The translations under genes and the position numbers were made by a program. Of a DNA stretch of 64,000 nucleotides, positions 26,724 through 35,785 are shown piece after piece; position 1 is the stretch's first letter, and every line of letters starts with the position of its first letter. The stretch is taken from the NCBI RefSeq assembly GCF_021012795.1, contig NZ_VFYU01000027.1:1-64000 (forward strand), written 5' to 3'. The stretch is from Psychrobacter sp. I-STPA10 (GTDB lineage: Bacteria; Pseudomonadota; Gammaproteobacteria; Pseudomonadales; Moraxellaceae). The notes under the pieces were generated by a model. That model was not told where the DNA came from and searched no databases. It was given only the letters and a program-made list of their open reading frames with translations.

Positions 26724-28259
26724 CTATTTATCTTGATAAGATAATTTTACACCAAACGCATAGCCATCATTATCTTCAAAGTTACTCACGACCTGACCTG
26801 TTGGTACTACACCTTTAGAGTCTCCAAACATTAAGTATTTACCACCAGCAGAGATTGCCCAATTTGGTGTGATGTTATATTTTGCACCTGCACCAACACT
26901 ATAGTAGCCTTCGATAGGACCTAATGAAGTAGTTGGATTACCTGCGCCACTGTCCCAACCCACAGTACCAGATACTGCCAAAGCTGGCGTTAAGCGTTTT
27001 GCCAGACCCAATTCAACCTGCCATTGATCTTTGTCATAGCTCACCAAGGGTAATCCGTCTTTACCATAACTTAGTTTGGATGCACCATTATACATTGGTG
27101 GCACAATGGCAAAATCTCCCCAAGGCACATAACGTATTTTTGCTGTCGCTAAAGTAGTGCGGTTGATACCTGTTTGAAAATCAAAGTTATAAGACTCTGG
27201 AGTGGTAATATCAATTTTACCAGCTTCATTAGTAGCTACAGCACGTTTAGCAGCTGTTTTTACTGGTTCAGGTAAGGAATCCAATGCAGGCATGGACTCA
27301 TCAATACTATTATTATGCTCAATTTTAGAACGATAGGTTAATGCTGCTTTAAGACCGATTTCAGGCTTCATAAATGCCACACCAGCAACCCAACCAAGTG
27401 TATTGTCAGGCGAAATACGTGCTGTATAGCCAGCCGCTGTTTGATAAGCAGGACCGCGTAACGCCACTTCCCCTTCAACCCGTTGTAAAGCAGGACCGCC
27501 ATATACTTGGAAGTTATCGCCGATTTTAGCGCCAACCAAACCAGTTAAGTTATAGCTACGCACTTCGACTTGAGTGGCTTCATTTTGCGAATCTGCCAAT
27601 CCACCTGCAACTGCACCTAGCCCAGCTAAATCTTTCGCTTGTTTCTCTAGTTCTTTTGCTTTTTCTTTATATGCTTGTGCTTGTTGTGCAAACTTTTGGG
27701 CATCAGCAACATTACCTGCTTGCTGTGCAGTGGCAGCGGCAGTAGCAGCCGTTTGAGCAGCAGCAGCAGCTTGTTGTGCACCAATACCTATTGTTCTAAT
27801 CACCGTTGGTAACTGACTCACATTGGTAACTTTACCATTTGTTAATTGACTAACCATTGAGTTAATTTCATTTAAGTCGCCAGAAACAAAGTTATTACTA
27901 CCACTATACGCAGCTGCTGCGCCAAATGGCTCATCATATAAGACACCAACACTAAAGGTATCATTGATATCTGTTTTTACCCCATAACGGAAAAAGTCAT
28001 AAGATTCAGCAATATCACCAATTTCTCTACCTTGTTTATAGTTATTAGGTGTATCTCGGTTAGGTACTGCTGCATTGTCATACCCTGTGACATCAGCATC
28101 AATATAGGTATAAGTAGCTTCTGCATAAGTACCGTCTTGCAAAAATGCTGTGACATCTTGTCCAGAACGATCAAGTCCTGCTGCTCCAGCAACAGAAGCC
28201 ATAGAAAAAGAAGCAACTGCAACTGCCAAAGTTTTGAGTGAAAAAGAAGGGATTGACAT
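26724..28259 (-). CDS. FadL/OmpP1-type outer membrane protein (copy 2) with helical insertion
   Basis: A paralogue of copy 1, 511 residues. It shares the signal peptide and hatch start (VAGAAGLDRSGQDVTAF), VGVLYDEPFGAAA, NFQVYGGPALQRVEG, WVAGVAFMKPEIGLKAALTY, GWDSGAGNPTTSLGPIEGYY and the final FGVKLSYQDK strand. The difference is an insertion at about residues 128-228, with Ala/Gln-rich then Lys/Glu-rich heptads (YKEKAKELEKQAKDL). It is predicted to be a long helix or helical hairpin in what is an extracellular loop or periplasmic turn between early strands. Copy 1 has only about 15 residues there. The start at 28259 has GGAG about ten bases upstream. Confidence 0.9.
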   Translation of the reverse strand: MSIPSFSLKTLAVAVASFSMASVAGAAGLDRSGQDVTAFLQDGTYAEATYTYIDADVTGYDNAAVPNRDTPNNYKQGREIGDIAESYDFFRYGVKTDINDTFSVGVLYDEPFGAAAAYSGSNNFVSGDLNEINSMVSQLTNGKVTNVSQLPTVIRTIGIGAQQAAAAAQTAATAAATAQQAGNVADAQKFAQQAQAYKEKAKELEKQAKDLAGLGAVAGGLADSQNEATQVEVRSYNLTGLVGAKIGDNFQVYGGPALQRVEGEVALRGPAYQTAAGYTARISPDNTLGWVAGVAFMKPEIGLKAALTYRSKIEHNNSIDESMPALDSLPEPVKTAAKRAVATNEAGKIDITTPESYNFDFQTGINRTTLATAKIRYVPWGDFAIVPPMYNGASKLSYGKDGLPLVSYDKDQWQVELGLAKRLTPALAVSGTVGWDSGAGNPTTSLGPIEGYYSVGAGAKYNITPNWAISAGGKYLMFGDSKGVVPTGQVVSNFEDNDGYAFGVKLSYQDK

Positions 28260-28600
28260 TATATATGTACTCCAAACATCCTAATTGTTAACAATTATTT
28301 GAATATAAAAACTATACTTTAATCAGATTAAAGTACGAAAATTATATTGCTCCAAAAGTGTCCCTATATGAAAAGATGATATAAAACAAATATATCCAAT
28401 CGTAATATAGGTATCAGTAATAAAAAGTTACTAAATAAAACATGATATTGGTTATAGTAATTTATATGACATACAAAAACAACACATCAATAGAAATAAC
28501 TTACACTCTGTATTCATTCTATGAGTTTCTGTATTCTCCATAAACACATCACCTTCATATTAAATAAAAATAAATCCCAATAATTAATTGTGATTAATAG
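28260..28600. other. Intergenic region upstream of fadL-like copy 2
   Basis: A 341-base AT-rich gap between two leftward genes. It presumably holds the promoter and 5' leader of the outer membrane protein gene. I see no ORF, tRNA or strong hairpin. Confidence 0.5.
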
Positions 28601-28819
28601 TCAATAGTGTGGCGGACGATCAGCAAGTAAATCAAAAGGGGCTATTCCCTGCTCACTCTTATTATCTAGATGCGCATACATCAGTTGTAGTTGCCTTTGC
28701 ATATTTTGTAGCTGTTGGTCTTGCTTGGCAATTACTTTATCTAAACGGTCAACATTATCTTCTAGATGCGCAACCGCTGTTTGCAGTGCAATCAGTTGTT
28801 CATTCATATAATCTGTCAT
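28601..28819 (-). CDS. slyX: SlyX family protein
   Basis: A 72-residue coiled-coil protein. It has a heptad pattern from residue 7 (LIALQTAVAHLEDNVDRLDK), a Gln-rich middle, and the family's ending PPHY preceded by DLLADR. SlyX proteins are small, conserved in proteobacteria and of unknown function. GGATACCATC precedes the start. The gene is divergent from uup. Confidence 0.88.
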   Translation of the reverse strand: MTDYMNEQLIALQTAVAHLEDNVDRLDKVIAKQDQQLQNMQRQLQLMYAHLDNKSEQGIAPFDLLADRPPHY

Positions 28820-28876
28820 GATGGTATCCTAAATAGACATTAAACGATATGCGATAGCACGATAGTAATCAGAGCA

Positions 28877-28885
28877 TGCTATAAT
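28877..28885 (+). promoter_or_regulatory. Candidate extended -10 promoter for uup
   Basis: TGCTATAAT, identical to the extended -10 upstream of murJ, 69 bases before the uup start in the slyX/uup divergent gap. No clear -35. Confidence 0.4.
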
Positions 28886-28953
28886 TGGCACAATTGTAAC
28901 CCCACACAACCACCCTGCAACACAATTTTAACCCAACGTAAGACAAATTATCT

Positions 28954-30894
28954 ATGGCATTGATTCATCTAAAAAACATTCACCTCGCTTTTGGTGTTGC
29001 GCCCATCCTAGACGGCATTGATTTTAGTATCGATACTGGCGAACGAGTATGTCTGATTGGACGCAATGGTGAAGGTAAATCCACCTTATTTAAACTCATC
29101 AATGGTGACATTCAACCAGACAGTGGTGAAGTAATTATTAATAGTAGTATTCGTATTGCCATGTTAGAGCAAGATGTACCTGAAAGTGAAGGGCGTATCT
29201 TAGACATTGTGATGGGAGGCAGTAAACAGACCGCTCAGCTACTTATCGATTATGAAAACAGTGTCGATGCTTGTAGCAATGGTGATATGAAAGCCTGTGA
29301 GAAAATGGCAGAACTGCAACATGAAATTGATGCGGTACATGGCTGGGATTTGCAACGAGAAGCAACCACTTTGCTGACCAATATGGGACTAGATCCTAAC
29401 GATGACCTGTCGTCACTCTCTGGTGGACGTAAACGCCGTGTGCTATTGGCTAGAGCATTGGTTACCAAGCCTGATTTACTGCTGCTAGATGAGCCAACCA
29501 ACCACTTAGATGTGGCGAGTATTGAGTGGTTAGAGCAGTTTTTAAAAGATTGGCAAGGCTTAACCTTATTGTTTGTCACCCATGATAGAGCCTTTGTCGA
29601 TAAACTTGCCACACGTATTGTTGAGCTCGATCGTGGCAAACTCTCAAGCTATGATGTGACGCAAGGTGCTGGCGGTTATGCCCGTTATCAAGAGCTAAAA
29701 GAGCAACAATTGCTTGCCGAAGAAAAAAACAATGCCAACTTTGATAAAAAACTGGCGCAAGAAGAGGTGTGGATACGTCAAGGCATCAAAGCCCGTCGCA
29801 CCCGTAATGAAGGGCGTGTACGTGAACTCAAAGCCTTGCGTGAAGAGCGCAAAGCCCGCCGTGAGCAAGTAGGCAATGTTAATATCACCATGAGCGATGG
29901 CGAAAAAAGTGGCAAGTTGGTGTGTAAAGTCAAAAACTTGCATCTTGAGTATGACGGTGATGTATTGGTCGATAACTTTAGTACCAATATCATTCGGGGC
30001 GATAAAATCGGTATTGTTGGTGCAAATGGGGTCGGTAAAACTACCCTAATTAATGCCATATTAGATCGCTCCGATGATGATGTGATCAAAACAGGCAGTG
30101 TTGAACTGGGTACAAATCTGCAAATTGCCTTTTTTGATCAATTACGTGATCAACTTGACCTTGAAGCCAGCGTGGCGCAAAACGTCTCTGAAGGTTCAGA
30201 TTTTATCGAAGTTGCTGGGCGCAAAACCCATATTATGAGTTATTTGCAAGACTTTTTATTTGCCCCTGAGCGTGCGCGTACCCCTGTCAAAGCCTTATCG
30301 GGAGGTGAGCGAAACCGTGTGTTACTTGCTAAACAGCTACTCAAGCCTGCCAATATTTTAGTACTCGATGAGCCAACCAATGACTTGGATATGGCAACCC
30401 TTGAGCTACTAGAAGAGTCGGTTGCCAGCTTTAACGGCACAATTTTACTCATCAGCCATGACCGTGCTTTTATGGATAATGTTGTCACCTCAACTTGGGT
30501 CTTTGATAAAGACGACCAAGGAAAAGGCATCGTCAAAGAGTATGTCGGCGGTTATCAAGACTATTTGCGTCAGCAGCAACGTGAAGAAGCGATGCAAGCA
30601 GCAGATCGTAAAAAAAATGCTGAAAAAACCACGCCTTCAACCTCAACCAAACCAATAACGGCAACTGCGAATAAAAGAAAATTGAGCTATAACGAACAAC
30701 GTGAGCTTGATGCACTCCCAAAACAAATTGCTGAGTTAGAACAAGAGCAAGCAACTTTACAAAGCAAACTGGCTGATGGCTCATGGTTTACTAAAGACTT
30801 AGTTGCAGCGATGGCTGCCAGTGAACGATTGACCCAGATTGATGAGCTATTAATGGAAAAACTGGAACGTTGGGATGAATTAGAGCAAGACTAA
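28954..30894 (+). CDS. uup: ABC-F ATPase Uup
   Basis: A cytoplasmic ABC-F protein without membrane domains. E. coli Uup affects transposon precise excision, branched DNA intermediates and ribosome function. It has 646 residues with two nucleotide-binding domains. NBD1: GRNGEGKSTLF, LSGGRKRRVLLARAL, LLLLDEPTNHLD. NBD2: GANGVGKTTLI, LSGGERNRVLLAKQLL, ILVLDEPTNDLD. The inter-domain linker is rich in Arg/Glu. The C-terminal domain (from about residue 570) is a coiled coil, ELDALPKQIAELEQEQATL, the DNA-binding CTD that separates Uup from EttA. Single gene; slyX is divergent upstream. Confidence 0.94.
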   Translation: MALIHLKNIHLAFGVAPILDGIDFSIDTGERVCLIGRNGEGKSTLFKLINGDIQPDSGEVIINSSIRIAMLEQDVPESEGRILDIVMGGSKQTAQLLIDYENSVDACSNGDMKACEKMAELQHEIDAVHGWDLQREATTLLTNMGLDPNDDLSSLSGGRKRRVLLARALVTKPDLLLLDEPTNHLDVASIEWLEQFLKDWQGLTLLFVTHDRAFVDKLATRIVELDRGKLSSYDVTQGAGGYARYQELKEQQLLAEEKNNANFDKKLAQEEVWIRQGIKARRTRNEGRVRELKALREERKARREQVGNVNITMSDGEKSGKLVCKVKNLHLEYDGDVLVDNFSTNIIRGDKIGIVGANGVGKTTLINAILDRSDDDVIKTGSVELGTNLQIAFFDQLRDQLDLEASVAQNVSEGSDFIEVAGRKTHIMSYLQDFLFAPERARTPVKALSGGERNRVLLAKQLLKPANILVLDEPTNDLDMATLELLEESVASFNGTILLISHDRAFMDNVVTSTWVFDKDDQGKGIVKEYVGGYQDYLRQQQREEAMQAADRKKNAEKTTPSTSTKPITATANKRKLSYNEQRELDALPKQIAELEQEQATLQSKLADGSWFTKDLVAAMAASERLTQIDELLMEKLERWDELEQD

Positions 30895-30913
30895 AAATTT
30901 AAAACACATACTG

Positions 30914-31002
30914 CATATAGTCATAGAAAAAAAATGGACATAAGGCAAGTGATGACAACCAAAAGCAACACCAAAGCCGTTTAGTCATTCTTTGACTATA
31001 TG
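30914..31002. mobile_element. MITE-like element, family E
   Basis: An 89-bp non-coding element with terminal inverted repeats CATATAGTCATAGAA and TTCTTTGACTATATG; 14 of 15 positions pair. It lies between uup and the acyltransferase gene. The TATAGTC end is shared with family A. Only one copy is in the window, so the call rests on the inverted ends alone. Confidence 0.5.
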
Positions 31003-31126
31003 GGGGTGATATAAAACACTGAGCTAAACCTGACCTATACAATGACAATCAAACCCTGCTTGCATTTGTATAAAATGAATATTGCCCCCATGATATATCT
31101 ACCGTATCATTAAGTTTGAAATAGTC

Positions 31127-32260
31127 ATGTCAAAGACACCAAATATCAAGCCTCCTGAGCAATTTGATCCCAAGCAGACTCCTTCTTCTGCCCGAGTATC
31201 ACAAACAATCCAACAACAACCCAACCAACAACATAATAAAGCCAAACTGCCACCCTCTCCGCCCATTCCAAAGGGCATGCCCAGCATCACTGATAACCAC
31301 AAACAAACACATGTTGCTAACGAACAACCTTTTCAATGGCAGTTTTTGCACCCCAAATATTGGGGAATTTGGCTATTACTTGCCCTTATTTTACCGCTCA
31401 TTTATCTGCCTTTACGCTGGCAATTTTGGCTTGGGCAAAAACTGGGGATCGGTATTTACCACCTCGTCAAAAGCCGTCAACAAGATACACTGACCAACCT
31501 AAAACTTGCTTTTCCTGAAAAGCCTGAGATTGAACGGATACTGATGGCAAAGCAGGTCTTTGTTAATCAAGGCATTGGTATCTTTGAGACACTGTGTGCA
31601 TGGTTTCGTCCCAATATCTTTACCCGTACTATGTCCATCTCTGGCTTACAGCATTTGGTCAATGCCCAAAATCAAGGCAAAGCAGTACTATTACTCGGTG
31701 CTCATTACACCATGTTAGACTTGGGTGGTCGGTTATGTACGCAGTTTTTTGCGGTGGATTGCGTTTATCGTCCACAAAATAATGCCCTATTAGAATGGCT
31801 AATTTATAATGCCCGCCGTCATATTTTTGATGCACAAATTGACCATAAAAACATGCGTCAATTGGTTAAAAGTATTAAAGAAGGACATGTGATTTGGTAC
31901 ACACCTGACCAAGATTTTGGTCTTGCTCACGGGGTGATGGCAGAGTTTTTTGGTGTACCCGCCGCCACCATTACTGCCCCACGTCGACTTGCCAAACTTG
32001 GTGATAAAAACAACCCACCTGCGGTGATGGCGGTGCATTTTTATCGGCAAACTCCTGATAATCTACCTCGAGGCAAACGTCCCCATTATCACATTACCAT
32101 TACTCCAGCTTTGAGTGATTACCCCAGTGATAATGAAGTCGCCGATGCAAACAAAATTAATGAGTTATTAGAGGGGCTTATTCGTATCGACCCCACCCAA
32201 TATATGTGGTTTCATCGCCGTTTTAAAAATCAGGCAGATGGTACACGCTATTATGACTGA
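31127..32260 (+). CDS. Kdo-dependent lipid A acyltransferase (LpxL/LpxM family)
   Basis: An inner-membrane acyltransferase that adds a secondary acyl chain to lipid A, or acts similarly on lipid precursors. The catalytic HxxxxD motif is HYTMLD near residue 190, preceded by GKAVLLLGA. Further family blocks are VIWYTPDQDFGLAHGVMAEF and PTQYMWFHRRFKNQ near the C-terminus. One hydrophobic segment at about residues 78-100 is the anchor. An N-terminal ~65-residue Pro/Gln/Asn-rich extension precedes it, making 377 residues instead of ~310. Whether the acyl donor is C10, C12 or C14 cannot be told. A MITE-like element lies between it and trpS. Confidence 0.88.
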   Translation: MSKTPNIKPPEQFDPKQTPSSARVSQTIQQQPNQQHNKAKLPPSPPIPKGMPSITDNHKQTHVANEQPFQWQFLHPKYWGIWLLLALILPLIYLPLRWQFWLGQKLGIGIYHLVKSRQQDTLTNLKLAFPEKPEIERILMAKQVFVNQGIGIFETLCAWFRPNIFTRTMSISGLQHLVNAQNQGKAVLLLGAHYTMLDLGGRLCTQFFAVDCVYRPQNNALLEWLIYNARRHIFDAQIDHKNMRQLVKSIKEGHVIWYTPDQDFGLAHGVMAEFFGVPAATITAPRRLAKLGDKNNPPAVMAVHFYRQTPDNLPRGKRPHYHITITPALSDYPSDNEVADANKINELLEGLIRIDPTQYMWFHRRFKNQADGTRYYD

Positions 32261-32351
32261 CTTAATCAGTGAGTTTGTTATAATGTTTGTTAGGCGAAAA
32301 AGTAAGAGAAACTATCATGCAAGCGACCATCCACCCTAAAAGATTATTTTA

Positions 32352-32516
32352 AGAACCTGCATTCATAATCCAAAATTAGAGTATTTTTAGACTAAAATGG
32401 CGTAATACAAGGCAAATTTGGGGGCAAATAGTTATTCTATTTAACCCACAATTTAACACAGTAGTACGTCTATTTTAGGCAAAAAGCCACCTTTATGGGT
32501 TGTGAATACAGGTTCT
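32352..32516. mobile_element. MITE-like element, family D
   Basis: A 165-bp element with long imperfect terminal inverted repeats. The left end is AGAACCTGCATTCATAATCC; the right end reads GGGTTGTGAATACAGGTTCT, whose complement is AGAACCTGTATTCACAACCC. About 17 of 20 positions match. It has no reading frame. It ends 38 bases before the trpS start, so it must contribute the leader or promoter of that gene. Confidence 0.7.
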
Positions 32517-32554
32517 AACTTTTACCTTTTTAACAAAGTAAATAGAGAGAATTT

Positions 32555-33640
32555 ATGAGCAATCAGCCGTTAGACAGCCAACAAGCAAATGAGCAAGCAG
32601 AAAAAAGACGCATTTTAACAGGCATCACCACCACAGGTATTCCCCATTTAGGCAACTATGTGGGTGCTATTCGCCCTGCCATACAATCCGTACAAAATAG
32701 TGATGATGAGGCGTTTTTCTTTTTAGCCGATTATCATGGCATCATCAAATGTTTTGACCCAGCTCAAATTCATCAATCAACCAAAATGATTGCCGCTACA
32801 TGGCTTGCCTGCGGTCTAGACCCAGAGCGAGTGGTATTTTATCGTCAATCAGACATCGCTGAGATTCCAGAATTAGCATGGATTTTAAACTGCTCTTGTG
32901 CCAAAGGCTTGATGAATCGAGCACATGCTTATAAAGCCTCCGTTGATATTAATATGGAAAAAAATGACGTTGACCCCGACCACGGTATTACCATGGGGTT
33001 ATTTAGCTATCCAGTGTTAATGGCGGCTGATATTTTAATGTTTAATGCCACTCACGTACCTGTTGGACGTGACCAAATACAACATCTTGAAATGGCTCGT
33101 GATATTGCAGGGACATTTAACCATAAATATAAATCGCTATTTACCCTACCCAAAGAGATGGTCAATGATGACATGCCTTTATTAACGGGGCTTGATGGGC
33201 GTAAGATGAGCAAAAGTTATAGCAATACCATTCCATTATTTGGTGAACCAAATCCGCAAGTTAATGGTGAAAAGCAACTACACAAAGCCATTATGCGTAT
33301 CGTTACCAATTCACAAGCTCCCGAAGAGCCAAAAAATCCTGACGAATCAACCATTTTTGAGGTTTATAAAGCCTTTGCCACTGCTGATGAGATTAACGAG
33401 TTACGCACCCGCTTTGAAGCAGGCATTGGTTGGGGTGAGGCAAAAGAGATTTTATTTAATAAGATTAACGGTGAAATTGCCCCATTCCGTGAGCGTTATG
33501 AACATCTCATGGCAAACCCTGCTGAGCTTGAAGAGATTTTGCTAATGGGAGCAGAAAAAGCACGCCGTCATAGCCGTAAGCAACTGGATAAAACCCGCCG
33601 AGCCATTGGTATCAAACCATTGGCAAAGTTAAAGAAGTAG
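32555..33640 (+). CDS. trpS: Tryptophanyl-tRNA synthetase
   Basis: Class I aminoacyl-tRNA synthetase charging tRNA-Trp. The HIGH-like motif is in [15 protein letters not shown] and the KMSKS motif in [14 protein letters not shown]. Other diagnostic segments are [10 protein letters not shown] and [16 protein letters not shown] [20 protein letters not shown] with [15 protein letters not shown]. It has 361 residues, slightly longer than the ~334 of E. coli. The ribosome site is AGAGAGAATTT. It heads a run of rightward genes through scpB. A MITE-like element sits immediately upstream. Confidence 0.96.
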   Translation: MSNQPLDSQQANEQAEKRRILTGITTTGIPHLGNYVGAIRPAIQSVQNSDDEAFFFLADYHGIIKCFDPAQIHQSTKMIAATWLACGLDPERVVFYRQSDIAEIPELAWILNCSCAKGLMNRAHAYKASVDINMEKNDVDPDHGITMGLFSYPVLMAADILMFNATHVPVGRDQIQHLEMARDIAGTFNHKYKSLFTLPKEMVNDDMPLLTGLDGRKMSKSYSNTIPLFGEPNPQVNGEKQLHKAIMRIVTNSQAPEEPKNPDESTIFEVYKAFATADEINELRTRFEAGIGWGEAKEILFNKINGEIAPFRERYEHLMANPAELEEILLMGAEKARRHSRKQLDKTRRAIGIKPLAKLKK

Positions 33641-33676
33641 CTAGATTTTGCTATTAAAGTAAACTGTGAGAAGGCG

Positions 33677-34318
33677 ATGAGCATAACCAGTTCTAACAGC
33701 ACTTTTGATACCCAACGCTTTATTCATTATTGCGAAAATATGTATCAGCAAAATAAAGCGTTTGATGACAAACAAACAGACAGACTGGCACGCCATCGCC
33801 ACCTTGAGCCTGAATCTGCTAAATTTTTAGCCAGCTTGGTGATTGCCAAACAAGCTTTTAGGGTTCTAGAAATCGGTACATCAACAGGTTTTTCTACCTT
33901 ATGGTTGGCTTATGCGTTAAACAATCTTGCACAGTCAGACTCACAAATAAATCTGCAACCCCAACTTATCTCATTAGATATTGATAGCGAGCGTAGCCAG
34001 ATTGCTTGGCAACATTTGCAAGCTGTTGGTTTATCGCATCAAGTAGATTTGCAAGTCATTGATGCCAAAACCTTTTTAAAACAAAACCAACAAACTTTTG
34101 AGCTTATTTTTTTAGATGCAGAGCGCAAATTTTATTCGCATTATATTGATTATTTACACCATGCTCTCAGTGAGAGTCATATATTAGTGGTAGATAATGT
34201 GATATCTCATGCCGATGAAGTCGCAGACTTTATAACCACTTTTAAACAAGACCCTCGTTATCTATGTAGCACACTGCCCATCGGGGCAGGATTATTTATG
34301 GCTGTCCGACAAAGTTAA
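33677..34318 (+). CDS. Class I SAM-dependent O-methyltransferase (COG4122 type)
   Basis: A predicted cytoplasmic O-methyltransferase of 213 residues. Motif I is VLEIGTSTGFSTLWLAYAL (SAM loop); the acidic ribose-binding residue is in ISLDIDSERSQIA; FELIFLDAERKFY and ILVVDNVISHADEVADF are the metal-coordinating segments of the catechol-O-methyltransferase-like family. GAGLFMAVR closes the protein. The substrate is unknown. It starts 36 bases after trpS and ends 7 bases before scpA, so it is co-transcribed with the condensin genes. Confidence 0.88.
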   Translation: MSITSSNSTFDTQRFIHYCENMYQQNKAFDDKQTDRLARHRHLEPESAKFLASLVIAKQAFRVLEIGTSTGFSTLWLAYALNNLAQSDSQINLQPQLISLDIDSERSQIAWQHLQAVGLSHQVDLQVIDAKTFLKQNQQTFELIFLDAERKFYSHYIDYLHHALSESHILVVDNVISHADEVADFITTFKQDPRYLCSTLPIGAGLFMAVRQS

Positions 34319-34324
34319 CTATAT

Positions 34325-35131
34325 ATGATCACCGCACTCGAAACGCCACATGATATCCGTATCTACCAAACCCCCATCGAAAGCCTGCCAGAGGATTTAT
34401 ACATTCCTCCGCAAGCGTTTGCCATTTGGTTAGAGCAGTTTGCAGGCCCTTTAGATTTTTTATTATATTTAGTCAAAAAGAATAACTTTGACATCACTGA
34501 TACCGCCATTTTACCGATTACTGAGCAGTATTTAAGCTATATTCAACAGCTTGACGCTGACCATTTTGAGTTGGCAGGGGATTATTTACTAATGGCATCG
34601 ACCTTAATTGCCATCAAAACTGAACTGTTATTACCTGCCCCTGAGCTACCTGAAGATGAACGAGACCCCAAAGCTGAGCTGATACATCGCCTTGAGGAAT
34701 ACGCGCAAATCAAAACTGCCAGTCAGCGATTGGATAAATTGGTACGCCTTGAGCGAGATGTATTTTTAGCATTGGCAAGCCTGCCTGACCCTGAGGTGAT
34801 GGCAAAACAGCTACCCAATTATGCTCCAAAGATTTTGGTAGAAAGTCTGCTAAAAATGCAACTTAAACCCGATTATCAAATGCACACCGTTAAAATTGAC
34901 CCTGTCCCCTTAGCTGACCGTATTGCTAGTATTAGCCGTCAGTTGGCACAGCAAGGCAGTGGTAAATTTAGCGATTTTCTTGACCCTGCTCAAGGTAAAT
35001 TGGGGGTGGTGGTGAGTTTTGTAGCAGTGCTTGAGCTGATGAAACGGCATTTAATTGGACTTGCCGAAATACCTGATAACGAAGTGCATGAAGTCTCATT
35101 TAATACACTCACTTTAAAGTGGATGGCGTAA
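34325..35131 (+). CDS. scpA: Segregation and condensation protein A
   Basis: The kleisin subunit of the Smc-ScpAB chromosome condensation complex, acting at the nucleoid. The 268 residues match the family. FAGPLDFLLYLVKKNNFDIT is the conserved N-terminal segment, followed by DYLLMASTLIAIKTELLLPA. The C-terminal winged helix includes GVVVSFVAVLELMKRHLIGL. It starts seven bases after the O-methyltransferase stop. An unknown 200-codon gene separates it from scpB. An smc gene is not in this window. Confidence 0.95.
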   Translation: MITALETPHDIRIYQTPIESLPEDLYIPPQAFAIWLEQFAGPLDFLLYLVKKNNFDITDTAILPITEQYLSYIQQLDADHFELAGDYLLMASTLIAIKTELLLPAPELPEDERDPKAELIHRLEEYAQIKTASQRLDKLVRLERDVFLALASLPDPEVMAKQLPNYAPKILVESLLKMQLKPDYQMHTVKIDPVPLADRIASISRQLAQQGSGKFSDFLDPAQGKLGVVVSFVAVLELMKRHLIGLAEIPDNEVHEVSFNTLTLKWMA

Positions 35132-35155
35132 CTCAAAAATATATGTAAAACCAAT

Positions 35156-35758
35156 ATGATAACCACTGCATTTTTAAGCCAATATCATTTATCTGCTAAA
35201 AAAGTCGAGCAATATTTGATAAAACATGAACTTGGTAAATATGGCTCACCATCATCTTCTGACTCACAAAATGAATATGTCTATTATCAAGGTGAAACAC
35301 TCTGTCTTTTTTATCGACAATATGCCTCACCTAATATCTCGTGGATAAATTTCAATGAGATTGAGCAAACCATAATACACTGTATATACACTCGCCATCA
35401 TGATGGCTTTGTTCGACAAAAGCATTTAAATCTACTGACTGATACCAAGTATCCAGATATTGCTGTTCCTTTTGTCATCAGATTACTGGGTGAATACGTA
35501 TTGGAAATTCAACTAGACACAGCCCCATTTATTCAAAGACATCCAAAGATAATTGCTGACTTTATCCAGCAAAATCCAGTATTTTGGCAAAGACAAAAAA
35601 GTAGAATGGCAAGCTATTGGGACATATATTATCGAAGCATGCATGCCACTGCTAATCAAAAATTTAGGATAATTGAAAACTGGAAATATTACCCTGCCCG
35701 TCAGTTATTATTAGATATTGATAATCTTGTAAAATCAAAAAGCCAAACCATGAACTAA
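35156..35758 (+). CDS. Hypothetical protein between scpA and scpB
   Basis: A 200-residue soluble protein that I do not recognise. It is rich in Tyr, His, Gln and Ile, without a signal or membrane span. A central segment contains PDIAVPFVIRLLGEYVLEIQ and later DFIQQNPVFWQRQKSRMASYW. The gene is packed tightly: 24 bases after scpA and 27 before scpB, so it is part of that operon. The composition is more AT-rich than its neighbours and it lacks a strong ribosome site, which hints at a later insertion into the operon. The segment pattern (repeated helices with aromatic residues) resembles immunity-type or HEAT-like proteins only vaguely. Confidence 0.75.
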   Translation: MITTAFLSQYHLSAKKVEQYLIKHELGKYGSPSSSDSQNEYVYYQGETLCLFYRQYASPNISWINFNEIEQTIIHCIYTRHHDGFVRQKHLNLLTDTKYPDIAVPFVIRLLGEYVLEIQLDTAPFIQRHPKIIADFIQQNPVFWQRQKSRMASYWDIYYRSMHATANQKFRIIENWKYYPARQLLLDIDNLVKSKSQTMN

Positions 35759-35785
35759 GCTATAAATGAATCTATAAGCCAACCT

